Positions 49,569 to 60,439 are shown, numbered from the stretch's first letter. The stretch: 64,000 bases of DNA from Acheta domesticus (GCA_031308135.1 JAHLJT010000631.1:32163522-32227521), one strand, 5' to 3'. The notes: generated by a model from the letters alone, not told the origin. Numbers and translations are program-made.

Positions 49569-52127
49569 CTGCGCACACCAGCGCGCGCTTGCCACTAACA
49601 CGAATGGGGGAGGGGCATCAACAGGAGGAAAGTTCAGCGGGAGCGACGGTTATTGAGCAAAATTATTTTTAAAAAAAAGAACCCAGGTTGGTTGTTCAAC
49701 CTGCAAATCGTCGTCTGAACGAACGATTAACTGAGCAGACTATGCGTGTAGACATGGTCAAATCAAAAATAAATAATAAAATGACTGCTGAGTGGATCAA
49801 TAAATGTATGATCAATATTTGAATAGCTTAGATAATATGTAGATACGAACTTAACATTAAAGAAATAATCAATCTTGGGCGCGTTGAGGTTACGTATGGT
49901 GATTTTAATTCGAAAGATTTGAATGACAATGACAAAATACTCAATCCAGGAATTAGAATATCGTAAGACATTGAGTCAAAGATAGTAGTAAAACTCTGAA
50001 ATTCAAATGGAATGCCAATGAAATGAGATAGGGAAGCCTTTTTCTACTCCATATTAAGGTTGATCGAAATGAAAACAATTGTCGAATAAAGAGCGAATTT
50101 ATTAATTTATTTCTTGTTTTTTCTCTATTTATTTATTTATTGTACAGCTGGAATTGTAACGAGACGGAACATTGAACGTAGTTTCATAGTCAGAATTTCC
50201 AGTTGAGAACGATTATTCAATTTTGGATTGTGGTAAAATGAGCATGAAGATGGAGTAGTTAATGAACATCAGTGAGTGGTGAGTGCCAGGAAAATGGGAA
50301 AATCCTTCAACAAAGTAGCACAGACCTGCACAACGCCTGCTCCCGCGGGCATTCTGCACTTGCGAGCCGATCGTCTGCCCGCAACAGCGCCGAAAGTGCA
50401 AGTAGTGGGGAGTAGAACGTTTTGCGGGGAGGAGAGAAGTCTGACGTAGCACGACGTGGCGCGTAGATTGAATGCCTGGGCGTCTAATAATGATCAATGC
50501 TTCAAAATTAAATGCCCATTTCTTTTCAATGGATTATGTCTAGTATTTCAAGTTATCAGGGTCATAATTCACTGTTTACGTTCTGTGCACTACTGTATAT
50601 CCACCTTTGTATCCACCACTGTATGTAATTTCCTTTTTAAATTAAAAAAAATTAACATGCTCATTGTAACTCTTAAACAAAATGTTCAAGCAGTAGCTTT
50701 TTTTAAAAAAAATATTTAATTCTAACTAACAAAAAATACAATTTAATATTTATTGTTCACCAGGAATGTTATAATCTCCAACCAAATCAGAACAAAACGA
50801 AGAAAATCATGACAGCAATCTCTTACATCAAGATTTATTTATTTATTTATTTTGTCAAAAAAAACAGTAAAAACTGTATATGACGTGTGGGGAAAGAAAT
50901 TTATCTGCGCACATTTTCTTGAGGGCCAGAATTTTATTTAAAAAAAAACGAAAACGAAGAAATTAATTTAGAAATAATTATTTTAGATTAACATAAAAAT
51001 AAATTATAAAAAATATAAACATAAAAATAACATAAAAATAGAATACATAAACGTAATTTACATAAAAATAGAATATGTGGCAATTCCAAGAAGAGTAATG
51101 TTTAATAGCACATTTATTTGTGACCATTTCTCCCCATTATGAAACTGAATAAATGAGATCAATGAGCAAACCTCTGTAACGATATGTTACGTGCAATCAT
51201 AAGATTATCGTGGGTATTATTAAATAGAATGCAAAGGGTTTAATATTTTTATACGATGTTGTAAACGATTCTGAACTCTTGTCAGAAATTAATCATGATT
51301 TTTTCCAGAATAAAATGTTTTTATTTTAATAGAACTGTCTTATTTAATTAACCACAGTTAATGAAAAAATAATTTATTGCTCTCCCCATCAAATAAAAAC
51401 AATTCAGAATCATAATTTTGTGTTTAGCAAAACACTAAATTTGTGATTATCTCGTAGCAAAGCGAATTATATTATCAGCCCTACAAGTAATTATAAATGG
51501 TGTCCAAATCTAATATGTATAATTCGTTGTAGTTTAGTATTTCTCACTGTGATATATCGACAATAAACATTTACAATATCATACAAAAGGCAATATTACT
51601 TAAACCGTATGTGACTCTCAATGTTCTCGCCGACTGTTCTTTAAATTTACGCGCTATGGTTCGAATTCGCGCGCAGCTCCTGACGTCAGTGAAAGTGCAA
51701 AATGCTGTCCAGGCCTGAACTAGCAGGTCACCCTACAACAAACCCTGTTTGGCCTTCTCAAACTCCTTTTTGAGTGTTATTTATATCAATTCCTGTATCC
51801 AGCGCTGGAAAAGCATTTCGCTCACCGTTACGTTTGAAGGTGAGTTTCAATAGTAAAGATCGAATTGTAAACAACGGAATCTCATCGTGCCTTACTACTT
51901 GTAAAGATTCAAAAGGCCTGTAATACATTTTTTTCTATGAAACTGCAAAGTAGGTCATTCCGGGAAACGTCGTATTTTCCCTCGTACTTTGTCAATCATT
52001 GGCAGAGGAGTGGGATGATGTAATAGTGCGATGGTGCAAGCGGCACGGCAGAGTGGTACAGCGGCAGAGTGGTACAGTAAGAGAGGGGCAGAGTTCCTTC
52101 GGCTGGGGAGCCGCCAGCGGAACACAC
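49569..52127 (-). other. Intron 3 of PIKfyve
   Basis: Contains the second hAT copy (50321-51717). The duplicated 16-bp unit gtaccactctgccgct lies near 52045-52078, about 50 bp from the donor. Nothing recognisable between 49670 and 50310. Confidence 0.78.
50321..51717. mobile_element. Non-autonomous hAT element, copy 2 (inverted)
   Basis: Left end CAGACCTGCACAACG, right end the complement of CAGGCCTGGACAGC. Flanking octamers AAGTAGCA (50313-50320) and AACTAGCA (51718-51725) match at 7 of 8. The interior is collinear with copy 1 at 8375-9688 in reverse, for example aatatgtggcaattccaaga and the accatttctccccattatga block. No transposase. Confidence 0.88.
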
Positions 52128-52491
52128 CTGTGCCGAGGGAGTCCTGCGTGCCCCAGATGGCGTCCTGCGAGCCCACCGAGTCGCCGGAGCTGGCGCGGCC
52201 GTGCGCCTGCGCGCCGCTCGCCCCTCTCCCGGCGCCGCCCCCGCCGCGCCCACCGCTGCCGCCGGGCGGCGGCGAGGGCGGCGGCATGGGCGGCGGCGGC
52301 AGCGGGCGGTAGGGCGCCGGCCCGTCCTCGAACACGTCCCCGCCCGGCAGGAAGAAATGGCCGCCGGCGCCGTTGACGCTGGCGCCCGAGTCGGAGGACG
52401 CCGCCGTGTGGCTGGAGGAGGAGGACGACGAGGACGGCGACACGCTCTGCAGGAAGCCTCCGTCCAGCAGCGCCTGCGCCAGCGCCGCCGC
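52128..52491 (-). CDS. PIKfyve: PIKfyve/Fab1 exon 3 (end of DEP, Pro/Gly/Ser linker)
   Basis: In frame with exon 2 (phase 0), it begins AAALAQALLDGGFLQSVS, the C-terminal helix and strand of DEP, and continues to GDVFEDGPAPYRPL, matching the family's end of DEP. A Ser run sits between them. It then becomes a Pro/Gly-rich linker ending SVGSQDAIWGTQDSLGT, with donor GCACAG|gtgtgt (phase 1). The acceptor gggcgcag has a poor pyrimidine tract, and a mariner terminal repeat lies 36 bp upstream of it, so the branch-point region is unusual. Confidence 0.88.
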
Positions 52492-52527
52492 CTGCGCCCG
52501 CAACACACTCCACGTCACATGGCATTT

Positions 52528-53098
52528 GCTGGGTCGGTCACACAAGTAATGCCCCATATGTTTTCCTTCAACCAATGATAATGGTACAGTTATAGTTGTT
52601 ACCCTCTCAAAGTTTCGTATTTCTAGTGTTACTGTATAATGTTTCGTGTCTCTCCAACACACGGCTGCTCTAAAACGAACGGTTAAAAAGGCGGCTGCAC
52701 ACGACATGCATTACAAACAGCGTGATGTGATTAAGTTCGTCGTTGCGGAGAAGGAAACTGTAGTGAACATCCACAAACTCTTGTGTGCAGTGTACGGCAC
52801 CACTGCTATCGATAGGAGTACCATTCAACGTTTGAATAAACACGTTAGAGCTACGGAGAGTGAAGAGTGCAATCTCCGATCGAGGAATGGCTACGTCATC
52901 AGGAAAAGAACTGGTACCGGCAAGGCAAGCACGCTCTTGTTTCACACTGGCTCAAGGCTGTAAAACTTCATCGAAATTACGTGAAAAAATAGAGCCAGTA
53001 GAATAACTATGTATTAATACTGTGTGAAAATTTCAGGTTCGTCGAATAATTTTTTCTGGAGAAAAAAAAGTGGAGCATTACTTTCTGACCGACCCTCG
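52528..53098 (+). mobile_element. Mariner-type transposon remnant
   Basis: Terminal repeats GGGTCGGTCA(C/G)...AAGTAATG(C)(C/T)CC face each other (52531 inward; 53095 inward). TA follows the right end (53099-53100); the left TA is lost. A 105-codon plus-strand fragment (52646-52963) reads HYKQRDVIKFVVAEKETVVN, IHKLLCAVYGTTAIDRSTIQ, R, the N-terminal helix-turn-helix of a mariner/HTH_48 transposase. The catalytic part is missing (internal deletion). Confidence 0.8.
52646..52963 (+). pseudogene. Mariner transposase N-terminal HTH fragment
   Basis: Open reading of 105 residues containing the helix-turn-helix pattern QRDVIKFVVAEKE...LLCAVYGTTAIDRSTIQRLNKHVRA. The DD34D-type catalytic blocks are absent and the frame ends 135 bp before the terminal repeat, so it is a truncated relic. 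Confidence 0.65.
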
Positions 53099-53101
53099 TA
53101 T

Positions 53102-53499
53102 TAGGGTGCAAATTGCAGAATGGCCACTCATTTCTGCAAACAAATTTCCCTGACTTTTCCTAATTTTTCAGAGAATTTTAAAACATCTTTACGGATAAGA
53201 TTTGTAATGGTGTTTCACACTATTTAAAGAAAATATTAAAGCAAGCTTGAAACTAGTTTGTTCTCTCTCTGGTTTCTTCGTAGTAAATTTTTTTTAAAAT
53301 CCAACAAATAGAAATTAAACAAAAAATAAATATGTACTATTTTTTAGAAATAACATTTAGCTTTATAACCAGCCCAAACTTTTCCCTGACTTCTATAGAG
53401 ACTTCCAAAAATTCTTCAATTTTTCTCCGACTTTTGCAGAACAACGAAATGACCCGATTTTTCCCGGTTTTCCACGTTTTGCAGAAAGTGGCCACCCTG
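53102..53499. mobile_element. hAT-like MITE
   Basis: The right end is the complement of CAGGGTGGCCACTTTCTGCA. The left end has AGGGTG, a short insert, then GGCCACTCATTTCTGCAAA. The interior has repeated ccctgactt...tccgactt sequence. No clear target duplication. It abuts the mariner remnant. Confidence 0.5.
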
Positions 53500-54297
53500 G
53501 AATAGGCAATTTTCTCCACAGAGGAGCATTGAAAAACCTCCAAGAGGGAACTAATCGAAGAATTTTTTAGTGTAACCAAGACTATTCGTTAACGTAACTA
53601 TTCGTTTACGTAACACCGTGAGAAAGAATTTATAAAAGTTATCTTGGAAATTGCATTTTCATCCCTTTTCCTTCATCTGTATTCCCAGTATCAAAAGGAA
53701 ATCACATTATATTTGAGGAACATCGAAAAAATCGTAAGCCCCAACAATTCTTTCCACAATTCACAATTTAGAAATGATTACTATGAATAGCAACTCAAAC
53801 TAAAAGATTTTTACTATTGTTCATTAAAAATGAGATCTTTAAAATCCCACGACATAAGAATGTTGAACGACAACAGTGCCCAAATTATCTTCGTAAAAGT
53901 TGACACTTCTATTAAAATGTAACCATGGAACATAATTATGTTAAGAGCAAGAAAATGGCCATTACGAATTCCTACAAAATGTCACCGGATGTGCAGCGAA
54001 ATAGAGTAATGATAAACGTTCTTGTATAACAAAAATTGTAATTATCATTTCAGCAACATGTTATTTACAGAATAAAACCTAAATTCAAATCAAGTATTTT
54101 ATGTAGAAAAACAGATGTTAATGATCGTGAAAAATGAAAAAAAAAAACAGTGTTTAAGAGTTAAAATTACACGTTAGAGGAAGTGGAGTTATTTCAGGCA
54201 GTTTTTTGTTTCCTGAAAGCATATGTTCTTGTTTTTTAATAGTGAGTAAGAGAATCGCCACAACATGACAAGTTGCACGTTCAATTATTTCTTGCTA

Positions 54298-54752
54298 CTA
54301 GTCGCGTCAACGTCTATTGAGATTAGTCTCGTAAGTGTAGTACATGTTCTGTATCACGTGAGGTGGCGGTGTTCTTCCCCCGCTGCATCCCGCTCCGACC
54401 TACACGTCAGTTGGCGGTGTTTTCCCCAACCAGATATTTCCCACCAGCACATTCTAAGCTCCCGATTGGTCTCACATTGTGGTAATGTAGTACAAGTGTG
54501 TATGAGTAAGGAGAGAGGATAGGACAAGGAAAAAGATAGCAATTCGTGGCCCGTTGCTACAGTACTGGTCGGAGAAACCAAGGAGAACTGATCAAAGCAT
54601 CCGGCCGCTAGGATTCTCCTCCAGACAGCGGTTGAATTGGACATAGCTATGTAACTAGAATCGAAAATCCTGCCAGTATCGGGATTCGAACCCTAGGATC
54701 TCTCGGCCAGAGGCACAGCAGTGACATCTGTTGATGTTCTCTGCAACCTCAG
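54298..54752 (-). repeat. tRNA-derived SINE, family C
   Basis: Minus-strand head with B box GGGTTCGAATCCC near 54685. Shared body blocks ctaggattctcctccagaca, agctcccgattggtct, gtggtaatgtagtaca and the 3' block cgcgtcaacg..attag. The (TCAA)n tail is missing. Confidence 0.75.
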
Positions 54753-55593
54753 CTAATTAAACCAAACAGGTTTGGATGTCGTTCTTCACTAATCTGTTTT
54801 ACTTCTCATGCTCTTAAGGATTTACATGGCGTTTAAGGAGTCGAAATCTTCACAGTCAGCGGTATACTATGAAAGCGTTATTCCAACATTGGGTGTCATT
54901 TTCATTAATGTTAAATGTTTTCCATAGTTTTCAAGAAGTACGTTATCTTTAGGATGACAAGTGAAAATACGTGTAGCTGTTCGTTGTACATTATAATACA
55001 CGATTAGAACTTATTACCAGAAGGCCGTGGGATGAAAACCGGTTCGAACATAAATATTATGTATAATATATGATATTTAAGCCACACAATGTCCCGTTTC
55101 AGCGCTTAAAATATACTCTTAAAAGACGAAATTGTACTGCATAACTGTTTAGAGGCGTGTGTAAGTTAACACGTAAATAACGTTTTTCTTTATAAAATGC
55201 ATTTTAATTCAAACTGTTTTTCTATAAATTACGAGTACGAAATATTATGAAAACAGATACAAAAGTAAATGAGATTACTTTTTTATCCACTCAGGATCAA
55301 AAATGTTCTTTGTTTTAAAACATTCGCGGCCAGTGAATGTTTGTGCTGAAATAAGAGACATCTTGCGTCTTCCTCGGTTGATACGGAGCACTCTCAAAAT
55401 GATCGAGAATTTTTTAAATGCAAATTTTAACTTCAGTTTTTCTGTACAAGAACGATTTGGGGTCTATTCTCTGTTGTTTCAATTACATCGATCGGTCATT
55501 TGTAAGATAGTAATGATCAATTAGGCATATTTAGGCAAGAAAAAGATGTTTCATAAGTTCAGTTCTGTAATAATGCACAATTACAGTCTAGTG

Positions 55594-55834
55594 CAGTGGT
55601 GTGAAGGTCTTCTACTGGTGTCTGTGGCACGCGTCGTGGCATCGTAGCATGCCATGAGCTTCTTTGCGCAACTAACGTCGGGAAAGGGAACTATTACGAG
55701 TAGTAGTAACCCCGCCGTTTTTCAATAAGGATGGCGTTGTCTGGTGGAGAGATAATGAACTACGTGGAGGGGCGATTTCGTCGTGGTCCTCGTGCCATGG
55801 ACTCCCGCTCGTGACGTCGACCTTGACAACACTG
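55594..55834. mobile_element. hAT MITE
   Basis: Ends CAGTG(G/T)TGT(G/C)AAGGTC in inverted orientation, with a perfect 8-bp duplication GTCTAGTG (55586-55593 and 55835-55842). 241 bp, noncoding, 43 bp from the exon 2 donor. Confidence 0.88.
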
Positions 55835-55876
55835 GTCTAGTGCCTAGGCCAAGAGAGAAGCGTTTGTCTGACGCAC

Positions 55877-56487
55877 CTGCGCGCGTGAGGCGGCGTGTCC
55901 ACGCGCGCGCAGCCAGTCGACGAGGTCGGCCCCGGTGAAGGCGGGCACGTGCGGGCGCGCCGCGCGCAGGCTGAGCCTGGGGGCGTGCGGGGCGCGCAGC
56001 GGCAGCGCGCCGGGCGCCCGCGTCAGCTGCGCGTGCAGCGCGCGCAGCGACGCCGAGCGGCGCAGCGCCCGCGCGCGCTCCTCGGCCGACAGCTGCGGCG
56101 GCGCGGGGGCGGCGGAGGCGGTGGGCGCGGGGGCGGCCGGCGCGCGCCCGCCGAAGCGGTCCTCTTGCGCGGAGGCACGGCGGGCGCGCGCCGCCGCCCC
56201 CGCCGCCCCCGCCCCCGCGTCGCCCGGCGCCCCGCCGCCCCCGCCCTCCGCGCCGGCGGCCGCCGCCGCCCCGCCCGCGCCCGCCGCCGCCGCCCCCGCC
56301 GCGCCGTCCGCGCCCGCGCCGGCCTCCGCCCCCGCGCCGGCCGGCAGCCCGCCGCTGCCGCCGCCCAGCCGGCTCTGCAGGTCCTCGGACAGCGCGCGCA
56401 GGTCGGCCGACAGGGCGGCGCTCATGTCCGCGCTCTGCAGGTACGACAGCACCACCTTGCTGCAGTACGTGCACACGCGCAGGTCGC
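55877..56487 (-). CDS. PIKfyve: PIKfyve/Fab1 exon 2 (end of FYVE, Ala/Gly linker, start of DEP)
   Basis: The acceptor ccgcag restores the codon split in exon 1 and gives GDLRVCTYCSKVVLSYLQS. This supplies the last FYVE zinc pair (CTYC) and the PIKfyve-specific helix after it. Next comes LRALSEDLQSRLGGGSGG, then roughly 60 residues almost entirely of Ala, Gly and Glu, much longer and simpler than the vertebrate linker. From about residue 140 the DEP domain begins, ending with the recognisable FTGADLVDWLRARGHAASRAQ. The exon is 611 bases and leaves phase 0 at CAG|gtgcgt. Base composition is extremely GC- and CpG-rich by eye. The reverse strand also looks open only because of this composition. 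A small hAT MITE lies 43 bp into the following intron. Confidence 0.92.
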
Positions 56488-59250
56488 CTGCGGAAGAGGC
56501 GCGCCGCGTTACGCTCAGCGAAACAAACACAAACGCGCTCCCTGGAAAGAAGACACACAGGTAATGCGCGACACGCTGCTTGCGGCGGTGCGTCCCCGAT
56601 CATGCTGCGCCCGCATGCTTGGTCTGTCGTGCTGCGGTGAACTGACGTTGCTCCTTGCCAGAAAACGTACATATAAAGCAAGCGAAGGTAAGTTTTCTTT
56701 TACGACTCCCCAGGAGGACTGCCGGTCGTAACATACACACAGGTCAATAGCAGAAGCTTGGGGTTCCTCAGCTGTGATTTCACAATGAAGGGCAAAAGTT
56801 GTCACAAAGGGATGAAACGAAGCAAGCACAAAGGCCTCAGATTCCTTCAGTAGATTCCTCAGTCTAGATCTGGAACAGAAGAGCTGAAGTTCAACGATCA
56901 TCTCTGCCGAACCAAAGGTAACGAAGTAGAGATTTTTTACTCAATCTGACAATAATCAGGCCATAAAATATTAATAGAGCTTTAAATGTCTTATTTAAAA
57001 CTGTTGACTTTTCTACGTCAAGGAACGAGGCCTAATAGTAAACATTCTGCATTTTTTGTGTCACTTCCTACGCCCAATACCTACATCATGTAGGTGTCTA
57101 GATGGCTATGGTAAGTTTCGAATTTCATTGATAAGGAACTTCGGTCAATTTGTAACTTTAAATAAAATAATTTTATGAGATTTCACGGTATGAATTCAAG
57201 AAATTTGACGATAGCTCATATTTACAAGTTGGTTTTTATTATCTACGTTGAATGGCTCCGAAATAATCTCTGACGAATGAAATTTTTAACGTGTTGTGAG
57301 AAACGTATACAATTTTTAAAATGCGATTTTTCATTAATCAGAATATATAAGTATCTCCGCAAGATACACCATAAACTCTTCTCACCTCAGATCATATCCG
57401 TAAATGCATGTAAATGCATATCAGTACGTGTATACAGGCATTCATATTGTTTTATACATTCACACATACATAATAGTATATGCCTTTTATTCATTCACTA
57501 CAAAATATTTTATTTCCCATGCACTACATTTATTCAAAAACGTATGCATATTCACTACAGTCATATCCAATACATAGGAACTGCTTACGAGATTTTAGAG
57601 CCCTGTTCACGGTCAGTTTTGATGAGACCTTGCATGTGATGACTGGCAATTCACTATCTCATGTTATTGTTATGTAATGAGTATCGTGACTGGTTTCTCT
57701 TGAAGAGGCAGAAAACAGGAAGTTCAACAGGAACAAATTAGCCACATGTTCAGCGTCGAGCTACATAGGGTCTATAAAGAGTTCTGTTCTCACAAAATAT
57801 TGGCATTCATATTCCATCACATATAATTTGTACTCGCTTCTCACAGCAACATGCGAAGTAGTCACTCTTCGTGCCAATTATTCCAACACTTTAAAATTTA
57901 GGCATGGTTATAAAATTGTGGAAAATATAAAATAATCCTCGAACTTAAGGACAAAAGACCAACTTACCCCGCTGCATAGAAGGTAATGCATACAAGTTTC
58001 TAGCACAGCATTTCATTGCAGGTCAAAGCGACAACACAAAATTGCGTCTAGTCTCAACACATTCAGTCTACAGTAAGTCTACACAGAAATGACACTATCC
58101 ATATAAAAGCAGAAACAAAGCACAATAAGAATGAAGAAACAGAACATACACAAAAAAGAAAATTATCTTCAAAACAGGAGACCGAAGAAGTATGGGAAAT
58201 CAAAGTGGCAAGTGAGAAACAAAGGACGGGTATAAAGAAGATACAAGGTGGAGAAATAAAGAGGAGAAAGCAAAGGAAAACACATAGATGAGAAAGTGGG
58301 GTAAGGAGAAAGGGAAAAAGGAAATGAGGAAAGAAAATACAATACGATATGTAATTGAGAATACGAAGAAGGGAGAAGTGAATAAAGGAATCAATTGAAG
58401 CCTTGAGAATGACACTGATTTATCTAGCTTTCTATAAAAAAAAGGCTTTTTCGTGTAATTCAATCAAAAACCGCATAAAGCAGCTCTCTACACAAAGTGT
58501 AATGATTAGGAAAGAAATGCAGGGATTCGGTGTTCTGATCATACTAAGAGTCTTCCAAAAAAATTACTGCAAAACTTCGTTCTAGTGGCTTCGGTATTTT
58601 TCATTCTCAATGCTTCAATTAGGAAAAGAAGAAATGAATCAGGAAGAAAGCCACGGAATCCCAAGTAGGCAGAAGGATGAAGGGGCCATGCGCAAGCCCG
58701 GGCCCAGCCCAGTCCAGAGCCCAGTCCAGAGCCCAGGCCGGAGCCCAGGCCGGAGCCCAGGCCGGAGCCCAGGCCGGAGCCCAGGCCGGAGCCCAGGCCG
58801 GAGCCCAGGCCGGAGCCCAGGCCGGAGCCCAGGCCGGAGCCCAGGCCGGGGCCCAGGCCGGGGCCCAGGCCGGAGCCCAGGCCGGGGCCCAGGCCGGAGC
58901 CCAGGCCGGAGCCCAGGCCGGAGCCCAGGCCGGAGCCCAGGCCAGAGTCCAGGCGGGAGCCCAGGCCGGAGCCCAGGCCAGAGCCCAGTCCAGAGCCCAG
59001 GCCGGAGCCCAGGCCGGAGCCCAGGCCGGAGCCCAGGCCAGAGCCCAGGCCGGAGCCCAGGCCGGAGCCCAGGCCAGAGCCCAGGCCGGAGCCCAGGCCG
59101 GAGCCCAGGCCGGAGCCCAGGCCGGAGCCCAGGCCGGAGCCCAGGCCGGAGCCCAGGCCGGAGCCCAGGCCGGAGCCCAGGCCGGAGCCCAGGCCGGAGC
59201 CCAGTCCAAGCCCAGTCCAAGCCCCAAGCATGAGTGTGTGATTGACTCAC
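56488..59250 (-). other. Intron 1 (between FYVE exon and exon 2)
   Basis: A 2.8 kb intron with a 12-bp minisatellite at its 5' end (58698-59224). The remainder, 56740-58690, is AT-rich with no recognised element. Confidence 0.8.
58698..59224. repeat. 12-bp minisatellite, ~42 copies
   Basis: Tandem AGCCCAGGCCGG with a few variants (AGCCCAGTCC, GGCCCAGGCCGG, a T at about 58948). On the transcript strand it is GGGCTCCGGCCT, so it carries regularly spaced GGG triplets. It begins about 27 bp after the FYVE exon donor and has no stop codon in any frame. Confidence 0.97.
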
Positions 59251-59440
59251 CGGTGCAGCCCATGATCTTGCCCGGGATCTCCTGGCCGCAGCAGCGCGCG
59301 CAGAAGATCTGGCCGCACACGCGGCAGTGGTGGCGGCGCCGGAAGGTGGTGAAGCGCTCGCCGCAGTCGTAGCACTCCTTCGACACCGAGTCGGGCATCC
59401 AGTACTGCTTGAAGTCCGTGTCCTTGTACGCCTGCAACCC
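59251..59440 (-). CDS. PIKfyve: PIKfyve/Fab1 exon 1 of 12 seen (FYVE zinc finger)
   Basis: This exon encodes most of a FYVE domain, which binds PtdIns3P and brings the kinase to endosomes. Visible marks are WMPD at the N-terminal edge, zinc pairs CYDC and CRVC, the basic signature [15 protein letters not shown], and the end [11 protein letters not shown]. The eighth-ligand pair is in the next exon. The [15 protein letters not shown] block followed by DLRVCTYC is diagnostic of PIKfyve rather than other FYVE proteins. The donor is G|gtgagt, leaving phase 1. The acceptor is chosen as gtcgcag before [14 protein letters not shown]. An in-frame alternative at 59473 would add [12 protein letters not shown] 12-bp minisatellite starts about 27 bp after the donor. 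Exons upstream of this one were not found. Confidence 0.93.
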
Positions 59441-60439
59441 CTGCGACAACATTTTCATTCGGCTTCCGCCGATCTGCATGGGCCCTCATAAACAACATCC
59501 GTCATTCATCATCTATCATTACCATCATCCTTCACGGACTAGTCTGTAGACCTGTCCTCCAGTGCGCGATGAGTTTCCTACCGATCATGAACAAAGGTTA
59601 CACGTGTTACTTCCGTATATGAGGTATTTTCTATCCCCAGCTTAATCGCAAAACTTTACCATCGTCGACCCCCCTTCCTGTCCTAGAAGTGTGTAACGTA
59701 TAAAAATAATGTACCTACAAAACGGAGCTTCAATAGCATATATTGACGGACATTTCTATCATAGACAAGGTGTATGTGAGCTAGAAGCCGCCCAAGTCAG
59801 AAGCGGTAAGATCAGATTAAACATCAACTCTGCGATATGTGTACATATGCTCGCAAGGGGCAGGTGCTTCCAGCAGTAAGTTCCCGGAAAATTGAGAGCC
59901 GATCGCCCAAAGGCCAAAAGAGAAGCGCCGCGAGCACCACATGAACAAACACCCTGCAGTGCACGAGTCTCTGCGGTGTACCGCTCAATGACATTTATGA
60001 CTGGAGGTAAGGACAATTTTATGAGTGATTGAAGCAGCAAAGAAAAGGGCAGAAATGCGGGAAAATCTACCGCAACTGCCTTTGTCCACTACAAATGCTA
60101 CATATGTATTTAAATCCTGCTACACAGAGATAAATAGAAAGCGTGCTGGCCACTATGGTAATGTTACCAAAAAATCAGACGATCCTAATATTATACTATC
60201 AGCCGTATTCCACAAATCATGGTAACCACATCACATATGCCAACCACAATATACCACCACATCCAATGATATGGCAGGAATAGAAAAGAGACTACAAGCA
60301 ATTGAAGGTTACTGGAATATGCTTCGGAAGAGTTACAAATTTGAGTTCTGGTAGAGGAATTGGTAAGAGGAACCTAAGGGTAAGAGGAATTGAAATATGC
60401 GAAAATGTAAATCGTAGTTTTATTAGGTACAAAAAAGAC

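Larger units (their letters stand above)
52492..55876 (-). other. Intron 2 of PIKfyve
   Basis: Contains a mariner remnant (52528-53098), a hAT-like MITE (about 53102-53499), a family C SINE (54298-54752) and a hAT MITE (55594-55834). Stretches 53520-54290 and 54760-55590 are AT-rich and unrecognised. Confidence 0.78.

Noticed and set aside
58610..59372. Several 200-codon Gly/Pro/Ala repeat proteins
   Set aside because: Translations of the 12-bp minisatellite. Only the minus frame continuous with the FYVE exon is worth noting.
59759..60040. N-terminal PIKfyve exon
   Set aside because: The 93-codon minus ORF has no PIKfyve N-terminal motif and no convincing splice sites that join the FYVE exon.
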